Below, piece after piece: positions 45,674 through 54,353 of a stretch of 64,000 nucleotides of DNA. Origin of the DNA: Maricaulaceae bacterium EIL42A08 (GTDB lineage Bacteria > Pseudomonadota > Alphaproteobacteria > Caulobacterales > Maricaulaceae); assembly GCA_024178355.1 (NCBI GenBank), contig JAMZNZ010000002.1, positions 725,501 through 789,500 of the forward strand, read 5' to 3'. The notes beneath the pieces are model-generated. The model had not been told where the DNA came from, made no database searches, and worked only from the letters and a program-made list of their open reading frames with translations. The position numbers were made by a program, and so were the translations under genes. Within the stretch, counting starts at the first letter, position 1. Each line of letters starts with the position of its first letter.

Positions 45674-47140
45674 CTAAAAGAGGGACCCCTGCTCCGGCGG
45701 GGGTCCTTTTTTTCTGGTTGCAGGCTTTGATAGCTTGCGAGGAGCGGGCTTGGTCGCGGCTGGTACTTCTGCAGCTTTCGCTGTCTGCACAGCGGCCTGA
45801 CCAATCCGGGCTGCGGCATTGCCATCGGCAAACAGCAGGGAGACAGAATCTCCCTCAGACAGCGCAGCGGCACTTCGCACAAGCGCGCCCTCTGGCGTCG
45901 TCACAAGCGCAAAGCCGCGGGCCAGCACCGATTTGTGGGAGAGCGATTCAAGGCGCGCCCCAAGCCCGGTCAGCGATTGCTGACGCTGGCGAATGTCACG
46001 GCTCGCGATTGCGGCCAGACGGGACCGTGCTTGCTCAAACCGTCGGGTCTTGTCAGCAAGATCACGCTTGAAGGCCTGAGGCCGTAGCCCGGCGCTCGCC
46101 TGCATCAGACGATTGCTGGCCCGATCGAGCTGACCGCGCCCTGCCGCCTCCAATCGCCCTGCAGAATAGTCCAGACGCTGGGACGCCCCCTGCAGCAGCG
46201 TATCAGGACGCCCAAGCGCCCGGCCCGCAGAGCGAAGCTCGGAGGCCTTGCGATCAATGCCGCGCTGAAGCGCGCTCGATAGTCGCAGCCCGTCCTGAGA
46301 CAGGCGTTCAGCCAGCTCCCGGCGGACCGGTACGGCCATTTCGGCTGCCCCGGTTGGCGTCGGCGCGCGGCGGTCACTGGCAAAATCGATCAGCGTCGTA
46401 TCGGTTTCGTGTCCAACGGCTGAAATCAGCGGGATCGCGGAATTCGCTGCGGCCCGCACAACGATCTCCTCGTTGAACGACCAGAGGTCCTCAATGGAAC
46501 CGCCGCCACGCGCCACAATGATGAGGTCGGGTGTCGGCACGTCATCCTGGCCGGCAAGAGCATTCAGGCCTTCAATGCCGGCGGCGATTTCCCTGTCAGA
46601 GCCCTCGCCCTGAACCCGGACAGGCCAGAGCAGGACATGGACGGGAAAGCGGTCCTCCAAGCGGTGCAGGATATCGCGGATAACAGCCCCTGTTGGCGAG
46701 GTGACTACACCAATTGTGCGCGGGAGGAAGGGGATGGCCTGTTTACGATCAGGCGCAAACAGGCCTTCAGCGGCCAAGGCCTTCTTGCGAGCCTCCAGAA
46801 GCGCCATCAGCGCGCCCTCGCCCGCTGGCTCCATGCGATCAATGATCAGCTGGTATTTCGAGCGCCCCGGAAAAGTAGACAGCTTGCCTTCGGCGATCAC
46901 CTCCAGGCCCTCTTCCGGCCGGAAGTTGAGATGGGCGGCCACGCCCTTCCACATCACAGCATCGATCACGGCGCGATCGTCCTTCATGTCCAGATAGACA
47001 TGGCCGGACTTGGCCACCGTCACACGCCCCAGCTCGCCCCTCACACGCACATGGCCATAGGTTTCCTCCACCGTGCGCTTCAGCGCGCCGGACAGCTCGG
47101 AGACGGTATATTCATGAGCGTTGGAGGCGGTTTCAGTCAT
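45674..47140 (-). CDS. xseA: Exodeoxyribonuclease VII large subunit
   Basis: Large subunit of ExoVII, which degrades single-stranded DNA to oligonucleotides. From ATG 47140 (MTETASNAHEYTVSEL) the protein is 488 residues, with an N-terminal OB-fold (VRVRGELGRVTVAKSGHVYLD), a central catalytic domain (PRTIGVVTSPTGAVIRD, RGGGSIEDLWSFNEE, SAVGHETDTTLIDFASDRRAPTP region) and a long coiled coil. The frame extends 20 codons further upstream, but that part lacks homology. XseB is not in the window. Divergent from purD. Confidence 0.95.
   Translation of the reverse strand: MTETASNAHEYTVSELSGALKRTVEETYGHVRVRGELGRVTVAKSGHVYLDMKDDRAVIDAVMWKGVAAHLNFRPEEGLEVIAEGKLSTFPGRSKYQLIIDRMEPAGEGALMALLEARKKALAAEGLFAPDRKQAIPFLPRTIGVVTSPTGAVIRDILHRLEDRFPVHVLLWPVRVQGEGSDREIAAGIEGLNALAGQDDVPTPDLIIVARGGGSIEDLWSFNEEIVVRAAANSAIPLISAVGHETDTTLIDFASDRRAPTPTGAAEMAVPVRRELAERLSQDGLRLSSALQRGIDRKASELRSAGRALGRPDTLLQGASQRLDYSAGRLEAAGRGQLDRASNRLMQASAGLRPQAFKRDLADKTRRFEQARSRLAAIASRDIRQRQQSLTGLGARLESLSHKSVLARGFALVTTPEGALVRSAAALSEGDSVSLLFADGNAAARIGQAAVQTAKAAEVPAATKPAPRKLSKPATRKKGPPPEQGSLF
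45683..45713 (+). terminator. Terminator of the chemoreceptor gene, inside the xseA 3' end
   Basis: GGACCCC (45683-45689) and GGGGTCC (45700-45706) form a stem followed by TTTTTTT. It lies in the last codons of the convergent xseA gene, so the same bases encode the XseA C-terminus and end the chemoreceptor mRNA. Confidence 0.85.
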
Positions 47141-47259
47141 GGCCCCTAACCTAGACCGGATTCGCGCTGATTGCAGTGCCAGTGCGCGCACGCCAGGCAT
47201 TGACCTTCACCGTCCACGGGGCCATTCACTGCCCAAACCTGCAAACGGGCGGAGCTGTC

Positions 47260-48546
47260 ATGAATATTCTCATCATTGGATCGGGCGGACGCGAGCATGC
47301 GCTGGCCTGGAAGATTGCTCAAAGTCCGCTGGTTGATGAGGTCTGGTCTGCGCCGGGCAGCGCGGCCATGGACCAGATCGGTCCCTGTTTTGATGTGGCT
47401 GCCGACGATATCGAGCAGCTGGAAAAGTTGACGCTGCAGCTGGAGCCTGACCTTGTTGTGGTGGGGCCCGAAGCGCCGCTCGCTGCCGGTCTTGGCGATC
47501 GCCTGCGCGCGCGCGGGTTTGACGTCTTTGGCCCAAACAAGGAACCGGCCCAGCTGGAAGCCTCCAAGGGTTTTGCCAAGGATCTGATGGCCCGTTTTGA
47601 CGTACCGACAGCCCGCTACGGCCGCTTTACCGACCCGGCCCAGGCCAAAGCCTTCCTTGCAACGCTCCCTGCACCCTACGTGCTGAAAGCCGACGGCCTC
47701 GCCGCCGGTAAGGGCGTTGTCATCACCGACACGCTGGAAGAGGCCCAGGCTGAAGCTGAAGACATGCTGTCTGGCAAATTCGGCGATGCCTCAGCTGAGC
47801 TTGTCATCGAAGAATTCATGCCCGGCGAAGAGGCCAGCGTCTTCGTACTGACCGATGGCACCAATCGTCTGACCCTGCCGGCCTGCCAGGACCACAAGCG
47901 TCTTCTGGATGGCGACGAAGGTCCGAACACCGGCGGCATGGGCGCATACTGCCCTGCCCCGGTCATGACACCAGAGTTGATGGCGCGCGTGGATGAAGAG
48001 ATCGCTGCGCCAATGCTGGATGGCCTGGCCGAGGCTGGGCACCCTTACAAGGGCGTGCTCTATATCGGCCTGATGATCACCCCGGTGGGTCCCAAAGTCG
48101 TTGAGTTCAACGTCCGCTTTGGCGACCCTGAATGCCAGATCCTGATGATGGCGCTGGAGGACGATATCGTCCCCGCGCTTCTTGCTTGTGCCACCGGCGG
48201 CATGCCGGCTCGTGACTTTGAAAGCCTGATGCCAAAGCTCACCTCGGCGAAGCCCGCAGCAACGATCGTAATGGCCAGCAAGGGCTATCCAGGCAGCTAT
48301 ACAAAAGGCACGACAATCAAGGGCGTTAAAGAGGCCGGCGGCGTTGACGGCGTGACAGTCTTCCATGCGGGCACTGGCGTGAATGATGACGGCGAACTCA
48401 TCGCAACCGGCGGCCGGGTCCTGAACGTCACCGCCGTCGCAGACTCCCTACAAACGGCCGTGGACCGCGCCTATGAGGCTGTCGACCTTATTGACTGGCC
48501 AGAGGGCGTACACCGCCGCGATATTGCCTGGCGGGCATTAAAGTGA
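47260..48546 (+). CDS. purD: Phosphoribosylamine-glycine ligase
   Basis: GAR synthetase, second step of purine synthesis. From ATG 47260 the protein is 428 residues (MNILIIGSGGREHALAWK), the usual start and length; the upstream 28 codons of open frame are not conserved. ATP-grasp blocks are VLKADGLAAGKGV, EEFMPGEEASVF and VEFNVRFGDPECQ. GGAG lies 5 bases before the ATG. The GNAT gene starts across its stop codon (TGATG), so the two are coupled. Confidence 0.96.
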   Translation: MNILIIGSGGREHALAWKIAQSPLVDEVWSAPGSAAMDQIGPCFDVAADDIEQLEKLTLQLEPDLVVVGPEAPLAAGLGDRLRARGFDVFGPNKEPAQLEASKGFAKDLMARFDVPTARYGRFTDPAQAKAFLATLPAPYVLKADGLAAGKGVVITDTLEEAQAEAEDMLSGKFGDASAELVIEEFMPGEEASVFVLTDGTNRLTLPACQDHKRLLDGDEGPNTGGMGAYCPAPVMTPELMARVDEEIAAPMLDGLAEAGHPYKGVLYIGLMITPVGPKVVEFNVRFGDPECQILMMALEDDIVPALLACATGGMPARDFESLMPKLTSAKPAATIVMASKGYPGSYTKGTTIKGVKEAGGVDGVTVFHAGTGVNDDGELIATGGRVLNVTAVADSLQTAVDRAYEAVDLIDWPEGVHRRDIAWRALK

Positions 48547-49061
48547 TGTCTGAGGCCTCAATCAGGCTCCTGAAGGCCGACGACGGCCCAACCGTTCTGG
48601 CGATCTACCCGCTCGCCTTTCCGGATGAGGACCTTTCGAAGCTCGTGGCGAAGCTGCTCACTGATGAGAACGTACTCTCCCTCGTTGCCACAACTCGGGA
48701 GCACGCAATTGCGCACGCCGCTTTCACTCGCTGTGGCAGTACAAATGGTTCGGCTAGACTCGCGCTGCTCGGCCCTATCGCGGTTCATCCTGACCATCAG
48801 CGCGATGGCCTTGGCAAGGGGTTGATAGAGGACGGAGCCCGCCGCTTGAGCGATCAGGGCGTAAATGAACTTCTGGTGCTGGGGGATCCAGATTACTACC
48901 GCCACCGCGGCTTTGACGCGCCCGCCAGCGTCTCTACACCCTACCCGCTCAAGCCAGAATGGGCCGAGGCCTGGCGCTCAAGGCTGCTCAACTTCAATGA
49001 GCGCGCCACAGGCACCCTGACCGTTCCGAAGCCCTGGCAAGCTCCCGAGCTTTGGGGCTAA
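48546..49061 (+). CDS. GNAT-family N-acetyltransferase
   Basis: A 171-residue acetyltransferase with acceptor unknown. The acetyl-CoA-binding motif A is LLGPIAVHPDHQRDGLGKGL near residues 76-95 (the pyrophosphate loop QRDGLG), followed by the helix LIEDGARRLSDQGVNELLVLGD. It resembles the YhbS-like GNAT group (DPDYYRHRGF). It is translationally coupled to purD and its stop overlaps the convergent protease gene by 4 bases. The link to purine synthesis is positional only. Confidence 0.86.
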   Translation: MSEASIRLLKADDGPTVLAIYPLAFPDEDLSKLVAKLLTDENVLSLVATTREHAIAHAAFTRCGSTNGSARLALLGPIAVHPDHQRDGLGKGLIEDGARRLSDQGVNELLVLGDPDYYRHRGFDAPASVSTPYPLKPEWAEAWRSRLLNFNERATGTLTVPKPWQAPELWG

Positions 49062-50488
49062 AGCGCCAGGGTTCGCTCGAACTGCTCGCCATTGCGTTCA
49101 ATGACAACCGGCCAGCGTTCAGCGCCCTCAAACTCATAGAGCGCCCGGTCCAGATCGTCGAGCGTGTCGATGGTCTCACCCTGGATCGAAATCACCCGAT
49201 CGCCCGGGCGGAAACCGAAATAGGCCGCAGCGGAGCGACGTGTGACCGCCGACACCACGACACCGCGCAGGAAGGGATCGATTCCGTTCTCCTCATTAAA
49301 GGCAGGCGACAGCTCGATCAGCTCAGAACCGCGCAGCGGGTTCGCGCCGTCCACCTGAAGGCTCTCGCCTTCTTCAAGACCGGGCGCTGGCATGGCCACG
49401 ACCTCAAAGGTTAGCTCATCCCCGCCGCGCAGCACTGTGATATCAGCCGTTTCGCCGATAGTCCGCGTGGCAAAGCGGAAGCGCGCACCAGCCTCGTCAT
49501 TAATGTCGGTTCCATCTACAGCGATCAGAACATCTCCGCGCTCAAGACCGGCCTGCTCAGCGGCACCGCCCGGCCAGAGCTCCGATACGATGGCTCCGCG
49601 AGGACGTAGCAGCCCAAGAGACTGGGCAAGGTCGTTGGTCACCGGTTGCAGGCGAGCGCCGAGCCAGGGCCGGACGATTTCGCCATCGGACAGAGCCGCA
49701 GCAACCACCGTCTGGACCATCTCAACCGGAATCGCAAAGCCAATACCGTTAGACCCGCCAGACCGCGAGAAGATGGCCGTGTTCACGCCAATCAGTTCAC
49801 CATCCATGTCCACAAGCGCACCGCCGGAGTTACCGGGGTTCACAGCTGCGTCGGTCTGAATAAAGAAGGCGTAGTCGGTGATGCCCACATCAGTGCGCGC
49901 TAGCGCGGACACGATGCCCGACGTCACCGTCTGTCCGACACCAAACGGGTTGCCAATGGCGAGCACCAGATCGCCCACCTCCGCATTGCCCGCTTCGTCA
50001 TAAGGCAGCACGGGCAGGTCTTCATCGGCATTGATTTTCAAGACGGCCAGGTCGGTGCGCTCATCAGCGAGCAGAAGTTCAGCCTCGTACTCTCGCCGGT
50101 CCGATAGCACGACCGTCAGATCCTGAGCACCGCGCACCACATGGTTGTTCGTCACGATAACGCCAGAGGCATCCACAATCACGCCAGAGCCGAGTGAATT
50201 TTCCTCACGCTCTCGCACTTGCGGTCCAAAGAAGCGCTCAAAGAAAGGATCGCCGGCGAAGGGTGAGCGCTGGGAGATGACCCGACGAGAATACACATTC
50301 ACCACAGCAGGAGCGGCTTCACGAACAATCGGCGCAAAGGACAGCTGAACCTGCGCCGCACTATCAGGCGCGACGCGCTCGACCTGCGCTGCCACAGACA
50401 TCGTTTCAGTCTCAGCCACTTCTCGCGCGCAAGCGGTTGCGGCCACAAGCCCGGTGGCCAGCGCGGCATATCCAAGAGCTTTCAACAT
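49058..50488 (-). CDS. HtrA/DegP-like serine protease
   Basis: Periplasmic S1C protease, 476 residues. A signal sequence ends near Cys20 (LVAATACAR), possibly a lipoprotein though the lipobox is imperfect. The catalytic triad is visible: His in VTNNHVV near residue 116, Asp in RTDLAVLKI near 146, Ser in NPGNSGGALVD near 222. Two PDZ domains follow (about 270-360 and 400-470). It should degrade or refold damaged envelope proteins. It stands alone, with its own 150-base upstream gap shared with the divergent DUF1232 gene. Confidence 0.94.
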   Translation of the reverse strand: MLKALGYAALATGLVAATACAREVAETETMSVAAQVERVAPDSAAQVQLSFAPIVREAAPAVVNVYSRRVISQRSPFAGDPFFERFFGPQVREREENSLGSGVIVDASGVIVTNNHVVRGAQDLTVVLSDRREYEAELLLADERTDLAVLKINADEDLPVLPYDEAGNAEVGDLVLAIGNPFGVGQTVTSGIVSALARTDVGITDYAFFIQTDAAVNPGNSGGALVDMDGELIGVNTAIFSRSGGSNGIGFAIPVEMVQTVVAAALSDGEIVRPWLGARLQPVTNDLAQSLGLLRPRGAIVSELWPGGAAEQAGLERGDVLIAVDGTDINDEAGARFRFATRTIGETADITVLRGGDELTFEVVAMPAPGLEEGESLQVDGANPLRGSELIELSPAFNEENGIDPFLRGVVVSAVTRRSAAAYFGFRPGDRVISIQGETIDTLDDLDRALYEFEGAERWPVVIERNGEQFERTLAL

Positions 50489-50639
50489 GGCGATCCCTCG
50501 TGTTTATTCTTTATCGACCATTTAGGTAGGTAGAGGGGGCATGAACAAGGCCTGAAGGGTTACAGTGCAGCAAGGGGTGCTTTGGACGTGAGAAATTCTA
50601 AAGGCTAGGATCGTGCTGAGATTAACCCAGGACGTTAGA

Positions 50640-51149
50640 ATGACCGCGCGCGGGAAATCCCCTGTTCGCCTGTTCAGCTCGCTGAAAAAAGCCGAAAAGA
50701 CGCTTGAGCGCACCCGCTCGCGCGCCGAGCGTGACTATCGACCACTCTACAAGGATGGCCGGGCGAATGCGCTGGAGCGCGCCGAAGCCGTGGCTATTGA
50801 AAAGCTTGCTGAAGAGTGGGACGAGGCCCAGGTCGAGAAAGACCAGGTCAAGGTCGAGGCTGGCTTCTGGGACAAGGTGAAGAAGGTTGCCCGAGAGCTG
50901 CCCTATCTTGATGACCTGCTGGCAGCCTATTTTGCCATGCGCGACCCCAAGACCCCGATGTATGTGCGCGGCACGCTGGTCTTCGCCCTCACCTACTTCC
51001 TGTGGGTCTTTGACATCATTCCCGATTTCCTGGGCGTTATCGGCTACGCCGACGATGGAACCGTGCTGACGACGATCCTCGTCCATATCGGATCGGCTAT
51101 TACCGAAGACCACCGCCGAGCGGCACGTGAGGCATTGGGAGCGCGATAG
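50640..51149 (+). CDS. DUF1232 (YkvA-like) membrane protein
   Basis: A 169-residue protein. The N-terminal half is charged and helical, likely coiled coil (about residues 10-70). The C-terminal half contains the DUF1232 core: LLAAYFAMRDPKTP, two hydrophobic helices around VFALTYFLWVFDIIPDFLGVIGY, with the signature DxxPDFLG(V)xGYxDD. ATG 50640 has AGGA 7 bases upstream; a GTG at 50613 is in frame but less likely. Convergent with rplQ. No function known to me. Confidence 0.88.
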   Translation: MTARGKSPVRLFSSLKKAEKTLERTRSRAERDYRPLYKDGRANALERAEAVAIEKLAEEWDEAQVEKDQVKVEAGFWDKVKKVARELPYLDDLLAAYFAMRDPKTPMYVRGTLVFALTYFLWVFDIIPDFLGVIGYADDGTVLTTILVHIGSAITEDHRRAAREALGAR

Positions 51150-51170
51150 CCCCGACACTAAAAACACAAA

Positions 51171-51202
51171 GAAAAAGGCCGCACCCGAATGGATGCGGCC
51201 TT
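51171..51202 (-). terminator. Terminator of the ribosomal cluster (after rplQ)
   Basis: AAGGCCGCA (51175-51183) pairs with TGCGGCCTT (51194-51202). On the minus strand the stem is followed by TTTTTCTTTG, a good intrinsic terminator for the alpha operon. On the plus strand the tail is not T-rich. Confidence 0.88.
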
Positions 51203-51228
51203 AATTCGTCTTGAAGTGCCAGAAGTGA

Positions 51229-51648
51229 TTAGTCTTCTGCACCCTCAACAGCTTCTTCGCGGGCACGGTCAGCTGCGCCCTTGGCAGCCGGGTCGCGGTC
51301 GACCAGCTCGATGACAGCCATAGGAGCGTTGTCACCGTGGCGGAAGCCAGCCTTCAGAACGCGGGTGTAGCCACCGGCACGCTCCTGGTAACGCGGGCCG
51401 AGGGTTTCAAACAGCTTGGAAACCTGGTCCTTGTCGCGGATCTTGGAGATCGCCTGACGACGGGCATGCAGGTCGCCGCGCTTGGCCAGCGTAATGAGCT
51501 TGTCCATGATCGGCTTCAGCTCTTTGGCCTTCGGCAGGGTGGTAACAATCTGCTCGTGCTCGATCAGCGAGGCAGCCATGTTGGCAAACATGGCGCGGCG
51601 GTGGCTGGCCGTGCGGTTGAGCTTGCGATGTGCAACGCCGTGGCGCAT
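51229..51648 (-). CDS. rplQ: 50S ribosomal protein L17
   Basis: Large-subunit protein near the exit tunnel. 139 residues: the conserved core [25 protein letters not shown] is followed by a short acidic C-terminal tail ([10 protein letters not shown]), an extension common in alphaproteobacteria. It is the last gene of the cluster, 49 bases after rpoA, and is followed by an intrinsic terminator. Confidence 0.97.
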   Translation of the reverse strand: MRHGVAHRKLNRTASHRRAMFANMAASLIEHEQIVTTLPKAKELKPIMDKLITLAKRGDLHARRQAISKIRDKDQVSKLFETLGPRYQERAGGYTRVLKAGFRHGDNAPMAVIELVDRDPAAKGAADRAREEAVEGAED

Positions 51649-51697
51649 GGGTCTTCTCCTTGGGCTCTAAAGCAGCACGCCTCTCGGCGTTCCGTCC

Positions 51698-52717
51698 TTA
51701 GATCTGATCTTCAAATCGTTTGGCCAGATCTTCGATGTTCTCTGGCGGCCAGTTCGGGGCGTCCATACCAAGGTGCAGGCCCATCTGAGCCAGAACCTCT
51801 TTGATCTCATTAAGCGACTTGCGCCCGAAGTTCGGGGTGCGAAGCATCTCCGCTTCCGACTTCTGAATAAGATCGCCGATATAGACGATGTTGTCGTTTT
51901 TCAGGCAGTTTGCCGAGCGTACAGACAGCTCCAGCTCGTCCACCTTCTTCAGCAGCGCCGGGTTGAAGTCCAGCTCAGGCTTTTCTTCTTCACCGCCGCG
52001 AGCCTGGTTGGGCTCTTCAAAGTTCACAAAGATCTGGAACTGATCCTGAAGGATACGAGCAGCATAGGCCACAGCATCTTCGGGGGTCACAGCGCCGTTG
52101 GTCTCGATGTCGAGGATGAGCTTGTCATAATCGAGAACCTGGCCTTCGCGGGTATTTTCCACGCGGTAGGCCACGCGCTTGACCGGGCTATACAGCGCAT
52201 CAACGCCGACCAGGCCAATAGGAGCGTCTTCTGGACGATTACGTTCAGCTGGCACATAGCCCTTGCCGGTGTTCACCGTCAGGACCATGCGGACTTCAGC
52301 ATCCTCATCAAGGGTACAGATGACGTGATCCTTGTTGATCACTTCAATATCTGCGGTTTCCTCGATATCAGCAGCCGTTACCTCGCCCGGGCCCTTCTTG
52401 TGAAGGGTAACGCGGCGCGGGCCCTCGGCATGCATGCGAAGGGCAACCTGCTTGAGGTTCAGAATGATGTCAGTCACGTCTTCACGCACGCCCTTGATGG
52501 ACGAAAACTCGTGAAGCACGGAGTCGATCTGCACAGCGGTGATGGCAGCACCCTGCAGAGACGACAGCAGGATCCGGCGCAGCGAATTGCCAAGCGTCAT
52601 GCCAAAGCCACGCTCCAGCGGCTCAGCGACGATCTTTGCAACGCGCGCAGGGTCGAAGCCAGGTTGGATTTCCGGCTTCATCGGGCGGATCAGTTCCTGC
52701 CAGTTCTTCTCAATCAC
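51698..52717 (-). CDS. rpoA: RNA polymerase alpha subunit
   Basis: Assembly platform of RNA polymerase. 339 residues from the GTG at 52717 ([12 protein letters not shown]). I prefer this to the GTG at 52726 because AGAGG lies about 8 bases before 52717 but abuts the other, and because alphaproteobacterial RpoA usually starts at IEKNWQ. It has the N-terminal dimerisation domain ([21 protein letters not shown]), an acidic linker ([10 protein letters not shown]) and the C-terminal domain with [18 protein letters not shown], which binds UP elements and activators. Confidence 0.97.
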   Translation of the reverse strand: MIEKNWQELIRPMKPEIQPGFDPARVAKIVAEPLERGFGMTLGNSLRRILLSSLQGAAITAVQIDSVLHEFSSIKGVREDVTDIILNLKQVALRMHAEGPRRVTLHKKGPGEVTAADIEETADIEVINKDHVICTLDEDAEVRMVLTVNTGKGYVPAERNRPEDAPIGLVGVDALYSPVKRVAYRVENTREGQVLDYDKLILDIETNGAVTPEDAVAYAARILQDQFQIFVNFEEPNQARGGEEEKPELDFNPALLKKVDELELSVRSANCLKNDNIVYIGDLIQKSEAEMLRTPNFGRKSLNEIKEVLAQMGLHLGMDAPNWPPENIEDLAKRFEDQI

Positions 52718-52809
52718 GGACGTCACCTCTTCGAAGGCGCGGCACTCAGGAATTAGGGGGCCTGATTGCCGGTGGGAAAATTAAATCAGGTGCCAGATGG
52801 CACCGCCCG

Positions 52810-53199
52810 TTACACGCGACGGCGCTTAGGCGGACGGCAGCCATTGTGCGGGATCGGAGTCACGTCGTGGATCGTCGTGATGGTGAACCCGATGGACTGC
52901 AGTGCGCGAAGTGCGCTTTCACGCCCCGAACCCGGGCCGGAAACCTTGACCTCAAGGGTCTTCACACCGTGCTCCTGAGCCTTGCGGCCAGCATCTTCAG
53001 CGGCAACCTGAGCTGCATAGGGGGTCGACTTACGCGAACCCTTGAAGCCCATGGCACCCGCCGAGGACCAGGAAATCGCGTTGCCTTGGGCATCAGCGAT
53101 CGTGATCATGGTGTTGTTGAAGCTGGAGTTCACGTGCGCGACGCCAGCGGTAATATTCTTGCGCTCGCGGCGGCGGACGCGGGACTGTTCTTTGGCCAT
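52810..53199 (-). CDS. rpsK: 30S ribosomal protein S11
   Basis: Small-subunit platform protein. 129 residues with conserved [16 protein letters not shown], a [20 protein letters not shown] block and the C-terminal basic [11 protein letters not shown]. Begins 12 bases after rpsM. Full length and typical. Confidence 0.98.
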   Translation of the reverse strand: MAKEQSRVRRRERKNITAGVAHVNSSFNNTMITIADAQGNAISWSSAGAMGFKGSRKSTPYAAQVAAEDAGRKAQEHGVKTLEVKVSGPGSGRESALRALQSIGFTITTIHDVTPIPHNGCRPPKRRRV

Positions 53200-53211
53200 A
53201 GCCCTCGTTCC

Positions 53212-53580
53212 TTACTTCTTCTTGCCGGCGATCGGCTTTGCCGGACCCTTACGGGTACGGGCATTGGTGTGGGTGCGCTGGCCGCGGACCGGAAGGCCGC
53301 GACGGTGACGCAGACCGCGGTAGCAGCCCAAGTCCATCAGGCGCTTCACGTTGACCGCGCGCTCACGGCGCAGGTCACCCTCCACCAGATAACCACCGTC
53401 GATCGTTTCACGGATCGACAGGATTTCTGCGTCGGTCAGTTCGGCCACACGCTTCTCGGCCGGAATACCGACCTTCTCACAGATTTCCGCGGCTTTGGAC
53501 GGACCAATGCCGTGGATATAGCGAAGCGCGATGGTTACGCGCTTGTTCGTCGGAATGTTGACGCCGGCGATACGTGCCAC
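53212..53580 (-). CDS. rpsM: 30S ribosomal protein S13
   Basis: Small-subunit head protein contacting both the P-site tRNA and the 50S. The start is GTG at 53580 ([15 protein letters not shown]), giving 122 residues, the family length; AAGGAG lies 8 bases upstream. The longer open frame to 53652 has no homology. Contains [12 protein letters not shown] and the C-terminal [19 protein letters not shown]. Confidence 0.97.
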   Translation of the reverse strand: MARIAGVNIPTNKRVTIALRYIHGIGPSKAAEICEKVGIPAEKRVAELTDAEILSIRETIDGGYLVEGDLRRERAVNVKRLMDLGCYRGLRHRRGLPVRGQRTHTNARTRKGPAKPIAGKKK

Positions 53581-53665
53581 GACGCTCTCCTTATCCTCAT
53601 AGCCCTTCCCAGACGCGACAAACGCGCACGGCGCTGTCTTTATAGACGGCACCGGCAGCGCGTTT

Positions 53666-53686
53666 GCCCTTCTGCGAGCGAAGGGC
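53666..53686 (-). other. Hairpin between adk and rpsM
   Basis: GCCCTTC (53666-53672) and GAAGGGC (53680-53686) with a 7-base loop in the 209-base gap between adk and rpsM. On the minus strand it is followed by AAACGC, not a T-run, so it is not a clear terminator. The gap is long for this cluster and may hold an internal promoter. Confidence 0.4.
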
Positions 53687-53789
53687 GGTTCTTATAGTCT
53701 CACGCCCTGTGCCGTCAACCGCGTTGAACGGTACAGATGCGCTTATTTTCAAAGCCCGCCGAAACCCTATGGATCAGGCGAGCGGCGAA

Positions 53790-54353
53790 TTACTCATCCA
53801 GCGCGGTGTTGATTCGCGCTGAAACCTCTTCGATGCCACCCATGCCGTCCACATCAGCCAGCTTTCCCTGGGCCTGATAGTACGGAATAAGCGGAGCCGT
53901 TTGAGCATTGTAGGTCTCAAGACGGTTCTTAAACGCCTCTACCGTGTCGTCAGCGCGCCCCTCTTCAGCGGCACGCTTTTCCATACGCTCGACCAGCTCA
54001 TTCTGATCGACGACCAGACGCAGAACCATGCCAATCGGCTTACCGCGGCTCTCCAGCAGCGCATCAAGCGCTTCAGCCTGAGCTACCGTGCGTGGGAAGC
54101 CATCAAAGATGGCACCGCCAGCAGCCTCAGCTTCAGGCAGCCGCTCGGCAATCAGTGCGATAACAATCTCGTCGGAGACCAGATCGCCCCGCGCCATGAT
54201 GTCCTTGACCTTCAGACCCAGCTCGGACTCAGCGGCGATCGCAGCGCGCAGCATGTCGCCGGTGGACAGCTGTACCCAGCCGCGCTCGGCGACAAGCTTT
54301 TTGGCTTGAGTGCCTTTTCCAGCACCCGGCGGTCCGAACAGGATCAGGTTCAT
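53790..54353 (-). CDS. adk: Adenylate kinase
   Basis: Balances ATP, ADP and AMP. 187 residues: the P-loop GPPGAGKGTQAKKL, STGDMLRAA, the DGFPRTVAQAEAL block, and a short LID (no zinc cysteines), so it is the short-type enzyme common in alphaproteobacteria. ATG at 54353 overlaps the secY stop by 4 bases. Placement after secY in the spc operon is standard. Confidence 0.97.
   Translation of the reverse strand: MNLILFGPPGAGKGTQAKKLVAERGWVQLSTGDMLRAAIAAESELGLKVKDIMARGDLVSDEIVIALIAERLPEAEAAGGAIFDGFPRTVAQAEALDALLESRGKPIGMVLRLVVDQNELVERMEKRAAEEGRADDTVEAFKNRLETYNAQTAPLIPYYQAQGKLADVDGMGGIEEVSARINTALDE

Noticed and set aside
51773-52756. A 327-codon open frame antisense to rpoA
   Set aside because: rpoA is unmistakable on the other strand; the antisense product has no known features.
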